Positions 8,077-16,445 are shown, counted from the first letter of the stretch. The stretch is 64,000 bases of DNA from Bacillus sp. FJAT-50079 (GCF_018343515.1 NZ_JAGYPD010000006.1:1-64000); one strand, 5' to 3'. Made by a program: numbers and translations. Notes: a model not told the origin generated them from the sequence alone.

Positions 8077-9237
8077 GTGCGACTAAAATTTTGTTATCTA
8101 CTATTTTTATTGGTTTTTGGGCTTTTTTTTCTAACGAGTTGTGCAAAAACGCAAATTGAACAAATTCCCTCCCAGACGATTCCGCAGCTTCCTCACGATT
8201 TGAATGAAGAGCAGGTGGACGAGGCTAGTGAGGTTAAGCGAGTCAATCCGCTCACAATCAGGGAAGGGCATTTTCAATCAATCTATGGTTGGCTTGATCA
8301 AGAAACGATTTTATGGTCATATGAACAGGCTGGAACGTATTATCTTTCAACTCATCAACTATTCTCGAATGAATCGACAATCATTTTTACAACCTCCGCT
8401 CCGATTGTTGATGTCATCGTTCATCCAGATCGAGAAAAGATTCTTATTCACACATCACCACATACATATGGGGCAGAAATTTTTATAATAGATGTTAAAG
8501 GAGATATGGACTATTCCACCGAGATTGAATCACATGAGCTTGCATTTGAATGGTCCGATACAGACGATTCTAAACTGCTTATTACCGCCTTCAATGCTGA
8601 TTGGTCATATAAAGTATACTCAGTGAATACAACGACAAAGCAGTTAACTGAACGAAACCATTTACAGCCATTTATGAAATGGTATGGGGATCAAACTGTT
8701 ATTGAACAAAGATGGGAGGAGAATGGACTTTCTTTCTTTGCTCCTCTATGGAAAACACCGCTGGCTGATCAGCAATCATCTGCTTTATTACTGGAGAATG
8801 TATATCACTTTGATGTGTTTTCAGATTATCTGATGGCCATTACGGTTCCTGATAACGACCAAACTAAAATTGAATATCATTTCTACAATCAATCCATGGA
8901 AGAGCTAGGAACACGGGCTGTGCCTAATTTAACTCAATTTTCCGATTGGCTGATTCCACATTATGATTATCGAGTGAGTGATCATCAGTTTTTTACGTTT
9001 ATTCCTCAAAAACATGGAAGTGTCGATATGTACAATGATGGATTTGCATTGATTCAATTAGATCTAGATGATTTATCAGAAACTGTCGTGTCCGATCAAT
9101 TGGAAAACAAGCCGATTCGCTGTGCTCCTGAAGGAGAACTTTGCTTATACGGCTACCAATTAGAAGAGCTGCTTCATTTAGAGTCAGGGAAAATAGAGTC
9201 GATTGTAAACAACGAAAAAAGCGAAGCTTCCAATTAA
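8077..9237 (+). CDS. yqgU: YqgU-like lipoprotein
   Basis: The 386-residue product begins with a signal peptide ending in the lipobox LTSC (Cys22), so it is predicted to be lipid-anchored on the outer face of the membrane. The rest is rich in beta-strand repeats with WSYEQAG- and EWSDTDDSK-like turns, as in beta-propeller lipoproteins. Position after yqgS identifies it with B. subtilis YqgU. The start is GTG 8077, with AAGGGGGGGA upstream. Function is unknown. A very stable terminator follows. Confidence 0.8.
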   Translation: MRLKFCYLLFLLVFGLFFLTSCAKTQIEQIPSQTIPQLPHDLNEEQVDEASEVKRVNPLTIREGHFQSIYGWLDQETILWSYEQAGTYYLSTHQLFSNESTIIFTTSAPIVDVIVHPDREKILIHTSPHTYGAEIFIIDVKGDMDYSTEIESHELAFEWSDTDDSKLLITAFNADWSYKVYSVNTTTKQLTERNHLQPFMKWYGDQTVIEQRWEENGLSFFAPLWKTPLADQQSSALLLENVYHFDVFSDYLMAITVPDNDQTKIEYHFYNQSMEELGTRAVPNLTQFSDWLIPHYDYRVSDHQFFTFIPQKHGSVDMYNDGFALIQLDLDDLSETVVSDQLENKPIRCAPEGELCLYGYQLEELLHLESGKIESIVNNEKSEASN

Positions 9238-9252
9238 GGAAGCTTCGCTTTA
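9214..9252. terminator. Bidirectional terminator between yqgU and yqgW
   Basis: A 14-bp perfect stem (AAAGCGAAGCTTCC / GGAAGCTTCGCTTT) around a six-base loop stands between two converging genes. A-rich and T-rich flanks on both sides suit both strands. Confidence 0.85.
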
Positions 9253-9266
9253 TGTATTCGTTTGAA

Positions 9267-9443
9267 TTATAGTTCGGGTAAAGACTCCGAAATTTTTAAT
9301 AAGGAAGCGATCGCGAAAAAGCCGAATACACCAACCGCTCCTAATCCGAAAATAATACCGAGTGGATTTTTGTTTTTAAGTGCACTAATTGTACCGAATA
9401 CAGCAAGCAAAGCAACTAAAAGAAAAATGATCACTGTGCCCAT
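9267..9443 (-). CDS. yqgW: Small two-helix membrane protein, DUF2759 type (YqgW)
   Basis: The 58-residue product has two membrane helices (VIIFLLVALLAVFG and IIFGLGAVGVFGFF) separated by a short basic loop (LKNKN). This is the DUF2759 layout found next to yqgX in bacilli. The ATG at 9443 is chosen over the one at 9479 because AAAGGGG lies ten bases before it and the family starts with MGTVII-like residues. Function is unknown. Confidence 0.75.
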   Translation of the reverse strand: MGTVIIFLLVALLAVFGTISALKNKNPLGIIFGLGAVGVFGFFAIASLLKISESLPEL

Positions 9444-9724
9444 TTTTAAAAAGCCCCTTTCTGCAATATTGTCCATCATATAAGTAAAATGAATACGTCC
9501 TTACATATTTTATAGCTTTTTCTCGATTTTGTCGAGTTGCAAAAGTGACACTTCTATGAATGGCTATGTATAGTATACACAAATGAAGGGTTCTCATCAA
9601 AGAATCAACGTTTAAGTTTACCAATTATCATTAGAGATGGAGGTCTTTTTCATCATACAAGTATTTTAAGTATAGAAATCGTTTGATTGATTAAAATGTG
9701 TCAAAATGGTGGTGTGCTGTGAGT

Positions 9725-9786
9725 GTTGATTTCCGTTCTGATTGGACGCTTTCCGAGGAACGCGTCTATCTGGAGCGAAAATCAAC
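9725..9786. repeat. Dispersed repeat, family A, short palindromic copy
   Basis: A 62-bp relative of the block at 846-972. It runs from GTTGATTTCCG to CGAAAATCAAC, and both halves resemble the right end of the long copy, facing each other (GGAACGCGTC against GGACGCTTTCC). The interior of the long copy is absent. It lies in the roughly 500-bp gap between yqgW and yqgX (9444-9955). Apart from a weak hairpin near 9800-9835 I see no other feature in that gap. Confidence 0.65.
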
Positions 9787-9955
9787 AGTATGAATGATCC
9801 CTGGATTAAGAGGGCTTTTTCAGTACCCTCCGTTTTTCATTGTTTTTTTAATACTTATTCATCGTACGAAGGTCAATCTTGATTTTCGGGTAAACTTAGA
9901 ATCCCGCTAGATCTTATGTTAAACTTAAGAAAAAGCTAAAGTGAGGAAAAAGATA

Positions 9956-10576
9956 ATGAATTGGAAGCAGATCCCATTAGGGGATTATCAGACAAATTGT
10001 TACATACTTTATAATCAAGAAAAAGAGTGTATTATTTTCGATCCAGGTCATGAGGGACATGCACTCAATGATTACATAAAGAGAGAAGAATTTAAGCCGC
10101 TTGCGGTTGTATTAACACATGCTCATTTCGATCATATCGGTGCTGTTGATGCGGTTCGGGATGAATGGAATATACCCGTTTATATTCATAAAGTGGAGGC
10201 TGAATGGTTAACGAATCCTAGTTTTAATGGTTCTGCCCGCTTTCCAACACAGATTACAGCAAGGCCGGCAGATCATCAATTAACAGGGGACGCGACACTC
10301 GAAATTGGTCCTTTCACACTTAAGTATATGCATACGCCTGGCCATTCACCGGGCAGTCTTTCCTATTATGTAGAGGAGGAAAATGCCGTTTTTTCTGGTG
10401 ATGCTCTTTTTTCTAGCGGGATTGGAAGAACGGATTTACTTGATGGGAATTACGATCAATTAATTGAAAGCATTCATAATAAACTGCTAACATTACCAGA
10501 TAATACGGTTGTACTATCAGGGCATGGTCCGGCAACAACGATCGGAAGAGAGAAAGACGTTAATCCATTTCTATAA
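9956..10576 (+). CDS. yqgX: YqgX, metallo-beta-lactamase fold hydrolase (glyoxalase II-like)
   Basis: A 206-residue cytoplasmic hydrolase with the zinc-binding motif THAHFDHIG, a second metal His in HTPGHSPGS, the bridging Asp in FSGDALF, and the last His in LSGHGPATT. It belongs to the small YqgX/YcbL group, related to hydroxyacylglutathione hydrolase. Gram-positive members probably act on bacillithiol or other thioesters (family inference). ATG 9956 is preferred to GTG 9941 because GTGAGG is then an ideally spaced ribosome site. Confidence 0.88.
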   Translation: MNWKQIPLGDYQTNCYILYNQEKECIIFDPGHEGHALNDYIKREEFKPLAVVLTHAHFDHIGAVDAVRDEWNIPVYIHKVEAEWLTNPSFNGSARFPTQITARPADHQLTGDATLEIGPFTLKYMHTPGHSPGSLSYYVEEENAVFSGDALFSSGIGRTDLLDGNYDQLIESIHNKLLTLPDNTVVLSGHGPATTIGREKDVNPFL

Positions 10577-10583
10577 AAATGAA

Positions 10584-10613
10584 AAAAGACTGGTTTCATT
10601 AACCAGTCTTTTT
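10584..10613. terminator. Bidirectional terminator between yqgX and yqgY
   Basis: The stem AAAGACTGGTT / AACCAGTCTTT lies between converging genes, with a T run on the plus strand and an A run on its left that serves the minus strand. Confidence 0.85.
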
Positions 10614-10617
10614 GTCA

Positions 10618-10863
10618 TTAGGACAATCCGCCACCCGGAGGCATTATAAATAATGTATAGTATGTAAATCCAGCGAAGAATACGGTTAAATATGCGCCAA
10701 ATACATACAAATACATGCGTTCCGTTAATTTTAAATAGCTAAGTAGTACAAAGAAGCCCGTTTGTCCGAGAAAAAGCAAAGCGGTTTTGTCCATGCCGCC
10801 TAAATAAAACATAATCGCAAAAATGGCAGTCCAGAAGCCTAATACCCTATACATACGTTCCAT
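10618..10863 (-). CDS. yqgY: Small membrane protein, DUF2626 type (YqgY)
   Basis: The product has 81 residues and about three membrane helices (FWTAIFAIMFYLGG, LLFLGQTGFFVLLSYL, YVFGAYLTVFFAGF), ending in a short Gly/Pro tail. Size and place match B. subtilis YqgY. ATG 10863 has AAGGGAGGG upstream and sets the start. The longer upstream frame lacks a ribosome site. A good -10 (TATAAT) is readable on the minus strand near 10994-10999. Function is unknown. Confidence 0.8.
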   Translation of the reverse strand: MERMYRVLGFWTAIFAIMFYLGGMDKTALLFLGQTGFFVLLSYLKLTERMYLYVFGAYLTVFFAGFTYYTLFIMPPGGGLS

Positions 10864-11113
10864 ATGTATCCCTCCCTTGCAGCTAAAGTCCATCAATTCC
10901 TTATTATAAAGGAATGATGATAAAAAAGTAAATATAAGTGCTGTTTTGTTTGTGACGAATACGTGATAAACAAACATGCTTATCTACTTTATATTATACC
11001 CCATTTTATAGAAAATGAAAAAAAGAAATAAACTTTTCTTTTTTTGAAGGAAAACAGGGGAGAATGTCGAATAAGGTGTACTAAGCAAAAAGAAAGGGTG
11101 TGTTTCATGAAAA

Positions 11114-12187
11114 ATGTCGATTGAAAAAATAGCAGACCAGATTTTATCGCATGCTCTTTATTTAGAAGCAACAGATATTCATCTTACTCCACGAAAGCAT
11201 GATTACCTCGTTCAATTTCGACTTCAAGGTTCGCTTGCAACAATTAAGATGGTCCCCCCAAAATCAGGCGAAAGATTGATTTCCCATTTAAAGTTTATGG
11301 CATCGATTGATATTAGTGAGAAAAGGAAGCCACAAAGCGGTTCCTTACAGATGGCTATCAGTGGCAGACCGACAGCATTACGTATATCCACTCTTCCTAC
11401 TGCGCTTTTTCGCGAAAGCCTCGTTATTCGTATTTTACCTCAAGACCAGAGCATTTCTCTGCAAAAGCTAGCTCTTTTTCCGTCAGCAATGACAACACTT
11501 ACTTCATTAATGGATCATCCATTCGGATTGTTATTATTCACAGGTCCAACCGGCAGCGGCAAATCTTCAACGATGTACGCCCTCGCAGAATACTGTGCTC
11601 AGCAATTACAGCGTAAAATTGTAACGATTGAGGACCCAGTAGAAAAACAAAATGATTTATTTTTACAAGTTCAACTAAATGAAAAGGCTGGAATTACGTA
11701 TCAGACAGGTTTGAAAGCCATTTTGCGCCATGATCCGGATGTGATTCTCATTGGAGAAATCCGTGATGCGGAAACGGCAGAAATTGCAATACGAGCAGCG
11801 ATGACTGGTCATCTCGTCTTATCGAGTTTGCATACGCGTGATGCCAAAGGTGCGATTTATCGGTTATTGGAATTTGGGATCAATCACGAGGAAATTGAAC
11901 AAACGCTTCTTGCTGTTAGTGCTCAACGACTTGTAACGTTATTATGTCCATTTTGCGGACAGGATTGTTCAAAGTACTGCATTCGAAAGGAATACTCCAA
12001 AAGGGTTGGTGTGTATGAGATTTTATACGGACATGCATTACAAAATATCTTGCGCGGAAATGATTCTGGAAAATATGAAACGATTCACTCTTTAATGAGG
12101 AAGGGGATGGCACTTGGATTTATTTCGTATAAAGAATATCGTCGCTGGAACGTTGAAGGGGAGATTACCACTTCATATTCAAGGTGA
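11114..12187 (+). CDS. comGA: ComGA, competence pseudopilus assembly/traffic ATPase
   Basis: This 357-residue type II/IV secretion ATPase powers pseudopilus assembly for DNA uptake at the inner face of the membrane. It has Walker A GPTGSGKS (residues 144-151), the Asp-box segment EDPVE, Walker B LIGEIRDAETAE (212-223), and the His-box region AAMTGHLVLSSLHT. The C-terminal zinc-type cysteines CPFCGQDCSKYC are also present. The start MSIEKIADQIL fits the family. The ribosome site (AAAGGGTG) is about 14 bases away, however, and is better placed for an out-of-frame ATG at 11107. It is the first gene of a seven-gene operon. Confidence 0.93.
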   Translation: MSIEKIADQILSHALYLEATDIHLTPRKHDYLVQFRLQGSLATIKMVPPKSGERLISHLKFMASIDISEKRKPQSGSLQMAISGRPTALRISTLPTALFRESLVIRILPQDQSISLQKLALFPSAMTTLTSLMDHPFGLLLFTGPTGSGKSSTMYALAEYCAQQLQRKIVTIEDPVEKQNDLFLQVQLNEKAGITYQTGLKAILRHDPDVILIGEIRDAETAEIAIRAAMTGHLVLSSLHTRDAKGAIYRLLEFGINHEEIEQTLLAVSAQRLVTLLCPFCGQDCSKYCIRKEYSKRVGVYEILYGHALQNILRGNDSGKYETIHSLMRKGMALGFISYKEYRRWNVEGEITTSYSR

Positions 12188-13178
12188 AATCCTCCTTAAG
12201 ACAGGTAATATGCTTAACAATGGATTTACATTGCAGCAGGCACTCGATTTTCAAGGAAGAATGTACCGTAAACATCAAATGTTTTTTTCCTCGATGATTG
12301 ATCAGCTACAAACGGGACAGCCGTTTCATCATGTAATGCTTGGGCACGATTTTGATCGCAAAGCTTGCACTCAAGTATATTTTGCTGATAAACATGGTTT
12401 TTTAGCAGAATCATTGGAAGAAGCTGGTCAATATTTAATACGGAGAGACACTGAACGTAAAAAACTCGTTCAATTGCTCTACTATCCACTACTTTTATTT
12501 TTTGTTTTATTGATCGTTGGGCTTCTTATGCAGCTATTCTTGCTTCCACGCTTCCAACTCTTTTATCAAACAATGGGCTATGAGCCGAATACTGGCCTAA
12601 AGCTCCTTCTCCATTTGACAACCTATCTTCCTATCTATTCATTCATTTTTATCATATTAAGTGTTGGTTTTGCTGTAACAGCAGTTATCATCATCCGCAA
12701 ATATAGCGCATTGGAAATCGCTTCACTTTATTCCCGGCTGCCGTTTATAAAATCGTTTTACAAGCTATATCAGACGATTTTTCTTTCGAGGGAGTGGAGC
12801 TTTCTCTTAAAAAGTGGTTTTTCGATGAATGAAATTATGCACATTATGGAGGAGCAAAACTTACGCCCTTTGATGCGGGAGACAGCAGAATATGTGAAGC
12901 GATTACTGCTTGTCGGTTACTCTACTTCAGAAGCATTAGCCCACTTGCATTTTCTCGAAGATGAAATGGCTCTTATTGTTGCCCATGGCGAACAAAACAG
13001 TCGGCTTGATCGTGAATTACTTTATTATAGTCAAATCTGCTTACAACGATTTGAGGAAATGACGATGAAACTTTTTCAAGTGATCCAACCTACGATTTTC
13101 GCGGTCATTGGCTTCGTTGTGATCATTATGTATATGTCTATTTTTCTACCGATGTTTCGGATGATTGAATCAATGTAA
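12114..13178 (+). CDS. comGB: ComGB, pseudopilus platform protein
   Basis: A 354-residue polytopic membrane protein of the GspF/PilC type. It contains two T2SSF-like halves (about 30-150 and 230-350) with three main membrane helices (LLLFFVLLIVGLLMQLFLL, IYSFIFIILSVGFAVTAVIII, and IFAVIGFVVIIMYMSIFLP near the end). It recruits ComGA and the pseudopilins. The TTG at 12114 has GAGGAAGGGG upstream but makes a 74-nt overlap with comGA. A TTG at 12153 would give a length nearer B. subtilis ComGB but has a poor ribosome site. Confidence 0.9.
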   Translation: MDLFRIKNIVAGTLKGRLPLHIQGEILLKTGNMLNNGFTLQQALDFQGRMYRKHQMFFSSMIDQLQTGQPFHHVMLGHDFDRKACTQVYFADKHGFLAESLEEAGQYLIRRDTERKKLVQLLYYPLLLFFVLLIVGLLMQLFLLPRFQLFYQTMGYEPNTGLKLLLHLTTYLPIYSFIFIILSVGFAVTAVIIIRKYSALEIASLYSRLPFIKSFYKLYQTIFLSREWSFLLKSGFSMNEIMHIMEEQNLRPLMRETAEYVKRLLLVGYSTSEALAHLHFLEDEMALIVAHGEQNSRLDRELLYYSQICLQRFEEMTMKLFQVIQPTIFAVIGFVVIIMYMSIFLPMFRMIESM

Positions 13179-13193
13179 AAGGAGAGAAGAAGC

Positions 13194-13514
13194 ATGTTGA
13201 AATGGCTAAAAAAAGAAAAGGGCTTCACTTTAGTGGAAATGATGATCGTTATGCTCGTCATTACGATTATTTTGCTCGTTGCTTTACCAAATGTGACGAC
13301 ACATAGTTCAGCGATTAATAAAAAAGGCTGTGCGGCGCTTATTCAAATGGTTCAAGGGCAAGCTCAAGCGTATGAATTGGAAAACGGAGTAACACCAACG
13401 ATGGAACAGCTTATTACGGAAGGATATGTTAAACAAAATGAGGAGGATGGTAAACTCCGTTGTCCAAACGGAAGCGAATTGGAGATTGTCGATGGAAAGG
13501 TTCAAGAGAAATAA
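13194..13514 (+). CDS. comGC: ComGC, major competence pseudopilin
   Basis: The 106-residue major pseudopilin has a short basic leader ending in KG, cut before FTLVEMM (between residues 10 and 11) by the prepilin peptidase. A hydrophobic helix and a small globular domain with two Cys (in KKGCAAL and LRCPNG) follow; these can form the intramolecular disulfide. Glu at mature position 5 is conserved. AAGGAGAG precedes the ATG. The end overlaps comGD. Confidence 0.95.
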   Translation: MLKWLKKEKGFTLVEMMIVMLVITIILLVALPNVTTHSSAINKKGCAALIQMVQGQAQAYELENGVTPTMEQLITEGYVKQNEEDGKLRCPNGSELEIVDGKVQEK

Positions 13515-13938
13515 TCGGCAAGATGGCTTTACATTGATTGAGATGCTCGTAGTAATATCGGTTTTAACCATTTTACTTAGCTTTAGTCTGTTTTCATTCA
13601 AGCATTTCCATGACTGGATGCAACGGGAACTGTTTATCACTCAATTGCAATCTGATCTTTATTACGCTCAAGCGTTTGCCATCAATCGGAAAGAATCGGT
13701 ACATGTTAAATTTTTAAAAGAAGAAAATCAATACGAAGCGGTTGCACAAAGTGGTGAGCTTTTACTTAAACGAAAAATCCGTACACCTATATATATTAGT
13801 GAACTGTCTGTTTTAAGCTATACAATTACATCGGAGGGGACAGTGTCACATTTCGGGACGGTTACTTTTAAACATCAGGACCATTCGATTCAGCTAACTT
13901 TTTATATCGGGAGGGGGAGATTCAATGTTAGAAGATGA
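13492..13938 (+). CDS. comGD: ComGD, minor pseudopilin
   Basis: This 148-residue type IV prepilin-like protein has a 12-residue basic leader ending in DG, followed by FTLIEMLVVISVLTILL. The start ATG at 13492 lies within comGC, 23 bases before its stop, and has TTGGAG upstream; the longer frame from 13426 is not needed. It forms part of the pseudopilus tip or base complex. Confidence 0.92.
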   Translation: MERFKRNNRQDGFTLIEMLVVISVLTILLSFSLFSFKHFHDWMQRELFITQLQSDLYYAQAFAINRKESVHVKFLKEENQYEAVAQSGELLLKRKIRTPIYISELSVLSYTITSEGTVSHFGTVTFKHQDHSIQLTFYIGRGRFNVRR

Positions 13939-14233
13939 AAAAGGAATCGCTTTTCTTGAAGGAATCCTTGCTTTTACGATGATCGTATTATTAGCGTTTA
14001 CACTTATCCCCGTACTATATTCCATGTTAGCTAATATAAGTGAAGGAAAAAAGGAAATGACAGGGCTAAGGCTATTATATGAACATGTTGAGCAGCAGTT
14101 AGTGCTTGGCAGTGAAGGGAATGTTACTCGATCGGTAAGGATGGTGGATTATGAGCTTTCGTTAAAAAGAAACGGGGATGGAATGTGGAAGGCATGTATG
14201 GGTTATGAAGGAAAGCAAAAATGTATGGAATAG
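13925..14233 (+). CDS. comGE: ComGE, minor pseudopilin
   Basis: The 102-residue product has an acidic leader MLEDEKG, then IAFLEGILAFTMIVLLAFTLIP, a pseudopilin-like cleavage site and helix. The ribosome site GGAGGGGGAG lies inside the end of comGD. Position between comGD and comGF identifies it. Sequence conservation in this protein is low across bacilli, so the call rests mainly on operon order and the leader. Confidence 0.87.
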   Translation: MLEDEKGIAFLEGILAFTMIVLLAFTLIPVLYSMLANISEGKKEMTGLRLLYEHVEQQLVLGSEGNVTRSVRMVDYELSLKRNGDGMWKACMGYEGKQKCME

Positions 14234-14642
14234 TCAATTGGGCTTTACGCTGTTGGAGATGACCTTGTCGATACTTATATTAACGATGATTATGTTGATT
14301 ATACCACTCGTTTTTTCCGCCTTTACTGCATTAGATCGTTCATTGGATGTTGCTGATGATTATGAATGGAATCTCTTTCTTATTCAATTTCGTCAAGAAG
14401 TGGAAATGGGTGATCAGCTAACAATTGGCAAAGAGCGGATGTTCATTGATATTCGTCATACATTTGTTGAATACGAAGTATATCAGGATGTTATTCGTAG
14501 AAAAAATCACGGACTTGGCCATGAAGTCGTGTTACAGCAGTTGAAAAATGCTCATTTTTCAAAACAAGATGATTTTCTGATCCTTTCCGTTGAATTTTTA
14601 AATGGAACGAAGGATGAGACGAGAATTCCAATTAAAAAGTGA
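14205..14642 (+). CDS. comGF: ComGF, minor pseudopilin
   Basis: This 145-residue protein has a leader ending in QLG, followed by FTLLEMTLSILILTMIMLI. The downstream ComGF-type region includes FRQEVEMG and IRRKNHGLGHEVVLQQ. The ATG at 14205 lies within comGE (29-nt overlap) and gives a 13-residue leader; the frame could be extended to 14178, but that part reads like comGE shadow. Needed for DNA uptake in B. subtilis. Confidence 0.9.
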   Translation: MKESKNVWNSQLGFTLLEMTLSILILTMIMLIIPLVFSAFTALDRSLDVADDYEWNLFLIQFRQEVEMGDQLTIGKERMFIDIRHTFVEYEVYQDVIRRKNHGLGHEVVLQQLKNAHFSKQDDFLILSVEFLNGTKDETRIPIKK

Positions 14643-14655
14643 GGAGGTGCTCATC

Positions 14656-14874
14656 ATTCGAAATGAGCAAGGGATGATTTATCCGCTCACATTAGTCATA
14701 ACTCTTATTACCCTATTCATCTTAATCGAAGCAACGCATATTTATGTATCCGAATACGGGTATGTAACGGAAATGAAGCACTACTATGAGAGTGAGCTTC
14801 GACAGCTTCTCTTAAATATCGATGCGACAAATGACAAAATCGATTATAATACGATTAGAAACATAAATTTATAG
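14656..14874 (+). CDS. comGG: ComGG, minor pseudopilin, probable ATT start, short C-terminus
   Basis: The ribosome site GTGAGGAGG (14639-14647) overlaps the comGF stop and is followed at ideal spacing by ATT (14656), not by ATG, GTG or TTG in this frame. Starting there gives IRNEQG|MIYPLTLVI, which aligns with the start of B. subtilis ComGG. Upstream in-frame ATGs lie before the ribosome site and inside comGF, and ATG 14674 is too far away and would remove the leader. The product is only 72 residues against about 124 in B. subtilis, so the C-terminal domain is largely missing. Confidence 0.7.
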   Translation: MRNEQGMIYPLTLVITLITLFILIEATHIYVSEYGYVTEMKHYYESELRQLLLNIDATNDKIDYNTIRNINL

Positions 14875-14885
14875 AGGTGGACAAC

Positions 14886-15407
14886 ATGGCTAGACCAATT
14901 TATTTAATTGGCTTTATGGGAGCGGGGAAAACAGAAGTAGGAAAAAGAATGGCAGAAATTTGTGGTTATGACGTATTTGATATGGATGAGCAAATTGTTC
15001 GAGAAGAGGGGAAAGAAATTACTGATATTTTCCGTGAAGACGGGGAAGCGTATTTTCGCCATAAGGAATCCGAAGTTTTAAGAAAAATCGCAAAACAGGA
15101 TTGCATCATTACAACGGGTGGCGGTGTCATTTTAAATGAAGAGAATCGCCGATTTTTAAAAGGGGAGCAGACTGTGTTTTTAGCTTGTGATCCAGCCATT
15201 ACCGCTGTAAGGCTTGAACATGACACGACACGCCCATTGATTCAAAAAAAATCCCAAGCTGATATTGCGGAAATGTATGAAGCACGGCTCCCTTTATATA
15301 AGGAATGTGCAGAAATGATCATCGATACGACAAGCGCATCAATCGATGAAGTGGCAAATCAAATTATTGAACGAATGAACATCGCTACATCTGGCTATAC
15401 TTCCTAA
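14886..15407 (+). CDS. aroK: Shikimate kinase
   Basis: A 173-residue enzyme of the aromatic amino acid pathway that phosphorylates shikimate at O3. It shows Walker A GFMGAGKT (residues 9-16), the shikimate-binding DMDE, GGGVI (Walker B-like, about 77-81), and the lid Arg in TTRPL. ATG 14886 follows AGAGGTGG. It begins 12 bases after comGG, so it is probably read from the competence operon as well as from any own promoter. In B. subtilis aroK is elsewhere. Confidence 0.93.
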   Translation: MARPIYLIGFMGAGKTEVGKRMAEICGYDVFDMDEQIVREEGKEITDIFREDGEAYFRHKESEVLRKIAKQDCIITTGGGVILNEENRRFLKGEQTVFLACDPAITAVRLEHDTTRPLIQKKSQADIAEMYEARLPLYKECAEMIIDTTSASIDEVANQIIERMNIATSGYTS

Positions 15408-15429
15408 TAACAGGAAGGAGTTGCAGAAT

Positions 15430-15606
15430 ATGTCCGGCAACGATTACTTAAAATATATGACAGAAACATTTGTCCGTCATTTTGAACAGCCTAAAAGTGA
15501 AAGGAAGCAGATAAGGCTGGAACGAAAGGAAGCAAGACCGCCAACCCTCTTTCACTGGTTTGGACTTATTCCGGCATCAATTACGATGTTATTTCGCAAA
15601 AGCTGA
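15430..15606 (+). CDS. yqzE: YqzE family small protein
   Basis: The 58-residue product matches the YqzE pattern: NDYLKYMTETFVRHFEQPK, a basic middle (ERKQIRLERKEAR) and a C-terminal hydrophobic piece (LFHWFGLIPASITMLF). It usually follows comGG. Start ATG 15430 has AGGAAGGAG at good spacing; TTG 15421 overlaps the ribosome site. Function is unknown. Confidence 0.87.
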   Translation: MSGNDYLKYMTETFVRHFEQPKSERKQIRLERKEARPPTLFHWFGLIPASITMLFRKS

Positions 15607-15638
15607 CCCATCTTAGATAGACGATGGGTCAGCTTTTT
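15600..15638. terminator. Bidirectional terminator between yqzE and yqhG
   Basis: A 12-bp perfect stem (AGCTGACCCATC / GATGGGTCAGCT) followed by TTTTTAT lies between the end of the comG-aroK-yqzE unit and the converging yqhG. Confidence 0.88.
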
Positions 15639-15650
15639 ATATAAGGAGCT

Positions 15651-16445
15651 CTAAGCACCAGCAGCAAGATATATCAACCCTCCGTTAATGACTTCAATCT
15701 TGACTTTTGGTTCATATTGTTCCTGTAACGCTTGTTTTTCGATTTCATATGTTTCTGGCATTTCATCATACTCTTCATAAAAATGATGTAATAATGCGGC
15801 ATCTTCGTCCCATCTTTGGCGCGCTTCCTCAGCCCATGTATGCGGCTTGCTTGCAATCGAATCCGTCATGTATTTTTCAATACGTGCTAATCCGCTCACC
15901 GGTTTTATAATGGGGGAAACTGTAAAACAATAGTCAGGAATGCTTGATGTCAGGTGTGCTTGCTCAATAACGGCTTGAATATCTTCCTTCATCATTCCGT
16001 TGATTAAGTTTAAGCCGAGCGAAATGATCTGATCTTTTTTGCGATCGCATTGGTAAGAAACTTTCATATTTAGAGTGAGCCAAGGATGGAGAGGAACATG
16101 CCGTTGGCTATCGGCTGTTCTCGGATCCTCGTAGAGGCGGACATATGCCCCGAATTTTTTTGCTGTGCGAAATAGTTGATGAAGTCGGGGAGCACCAAAA
16201 TGAATCACTTCCCCTTTTAAATCATCCGGGGCTTTTTCCTGATCAGTAATAAAGGTGACCGCAAACGGATTCGGAATGCCACCTGTTTTTTCTAAATATG
16301 TCCAATAAAAAGGTCGATTCATTAACTCTTTATCCATCGCAACTGTTAATTGAATGGTTAGAAATCCAGGGCCTTGCTCGATGATTTCACATTCACTCGC
16401 TTGAAAAAACTGTTCAAGATATTGATGAATTTCTTTCTGAAGCAT
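15651..16445 (-). CDS. yqhG: YqhG family protein
   Basis: The 264-residue cytoplasmic protein has no membrane segment or signal. It matches YqhG in length, order and recognisable segments (QYLEQFF, GPGFLTIQLTVAMDKELMNRPFYW). It is encoded directly after yqhH on the same strand, and its start (ATG 16445, GAAAGGAAGAG upstream) lies 32 bases inside the end of yqhH. The pair is therefore translationally coupled and the two proteins probably act together, but the role is not known. Confidence 0.88.
   Translation of the reverse strand: MLQKEIHQYLEQFFQASECEIIEQGPGFLTIQLTVAMDKELMNRPFYWTYLEKTGGIPNPFAVTFITDQEKAPDDLKGEVIHFGAPRLHQLFRTAKKFGAYVRLYEDPRTADSQRHVPLHPWLTLNMKVSYQCDRKKDQIISLGLNLINGMMKEDIQAVIEQAHLTSSIPDYCFTVSPIIKPVSGLARIEKYMTDSIASKPHTWAEEARQRWDEDAALLHHFYEEYDEMPETYEIEKQALQEQYEPKVKIEVINGGLIYLAAGA

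Noticed and set aside
11000-11060. ComK box before comGA
   Set aside because: A/T runs such as GAAATAAACTTTT resemble one AT box, but a clean pair of AAAAN5TTTT boxes at proper spacing was not found.
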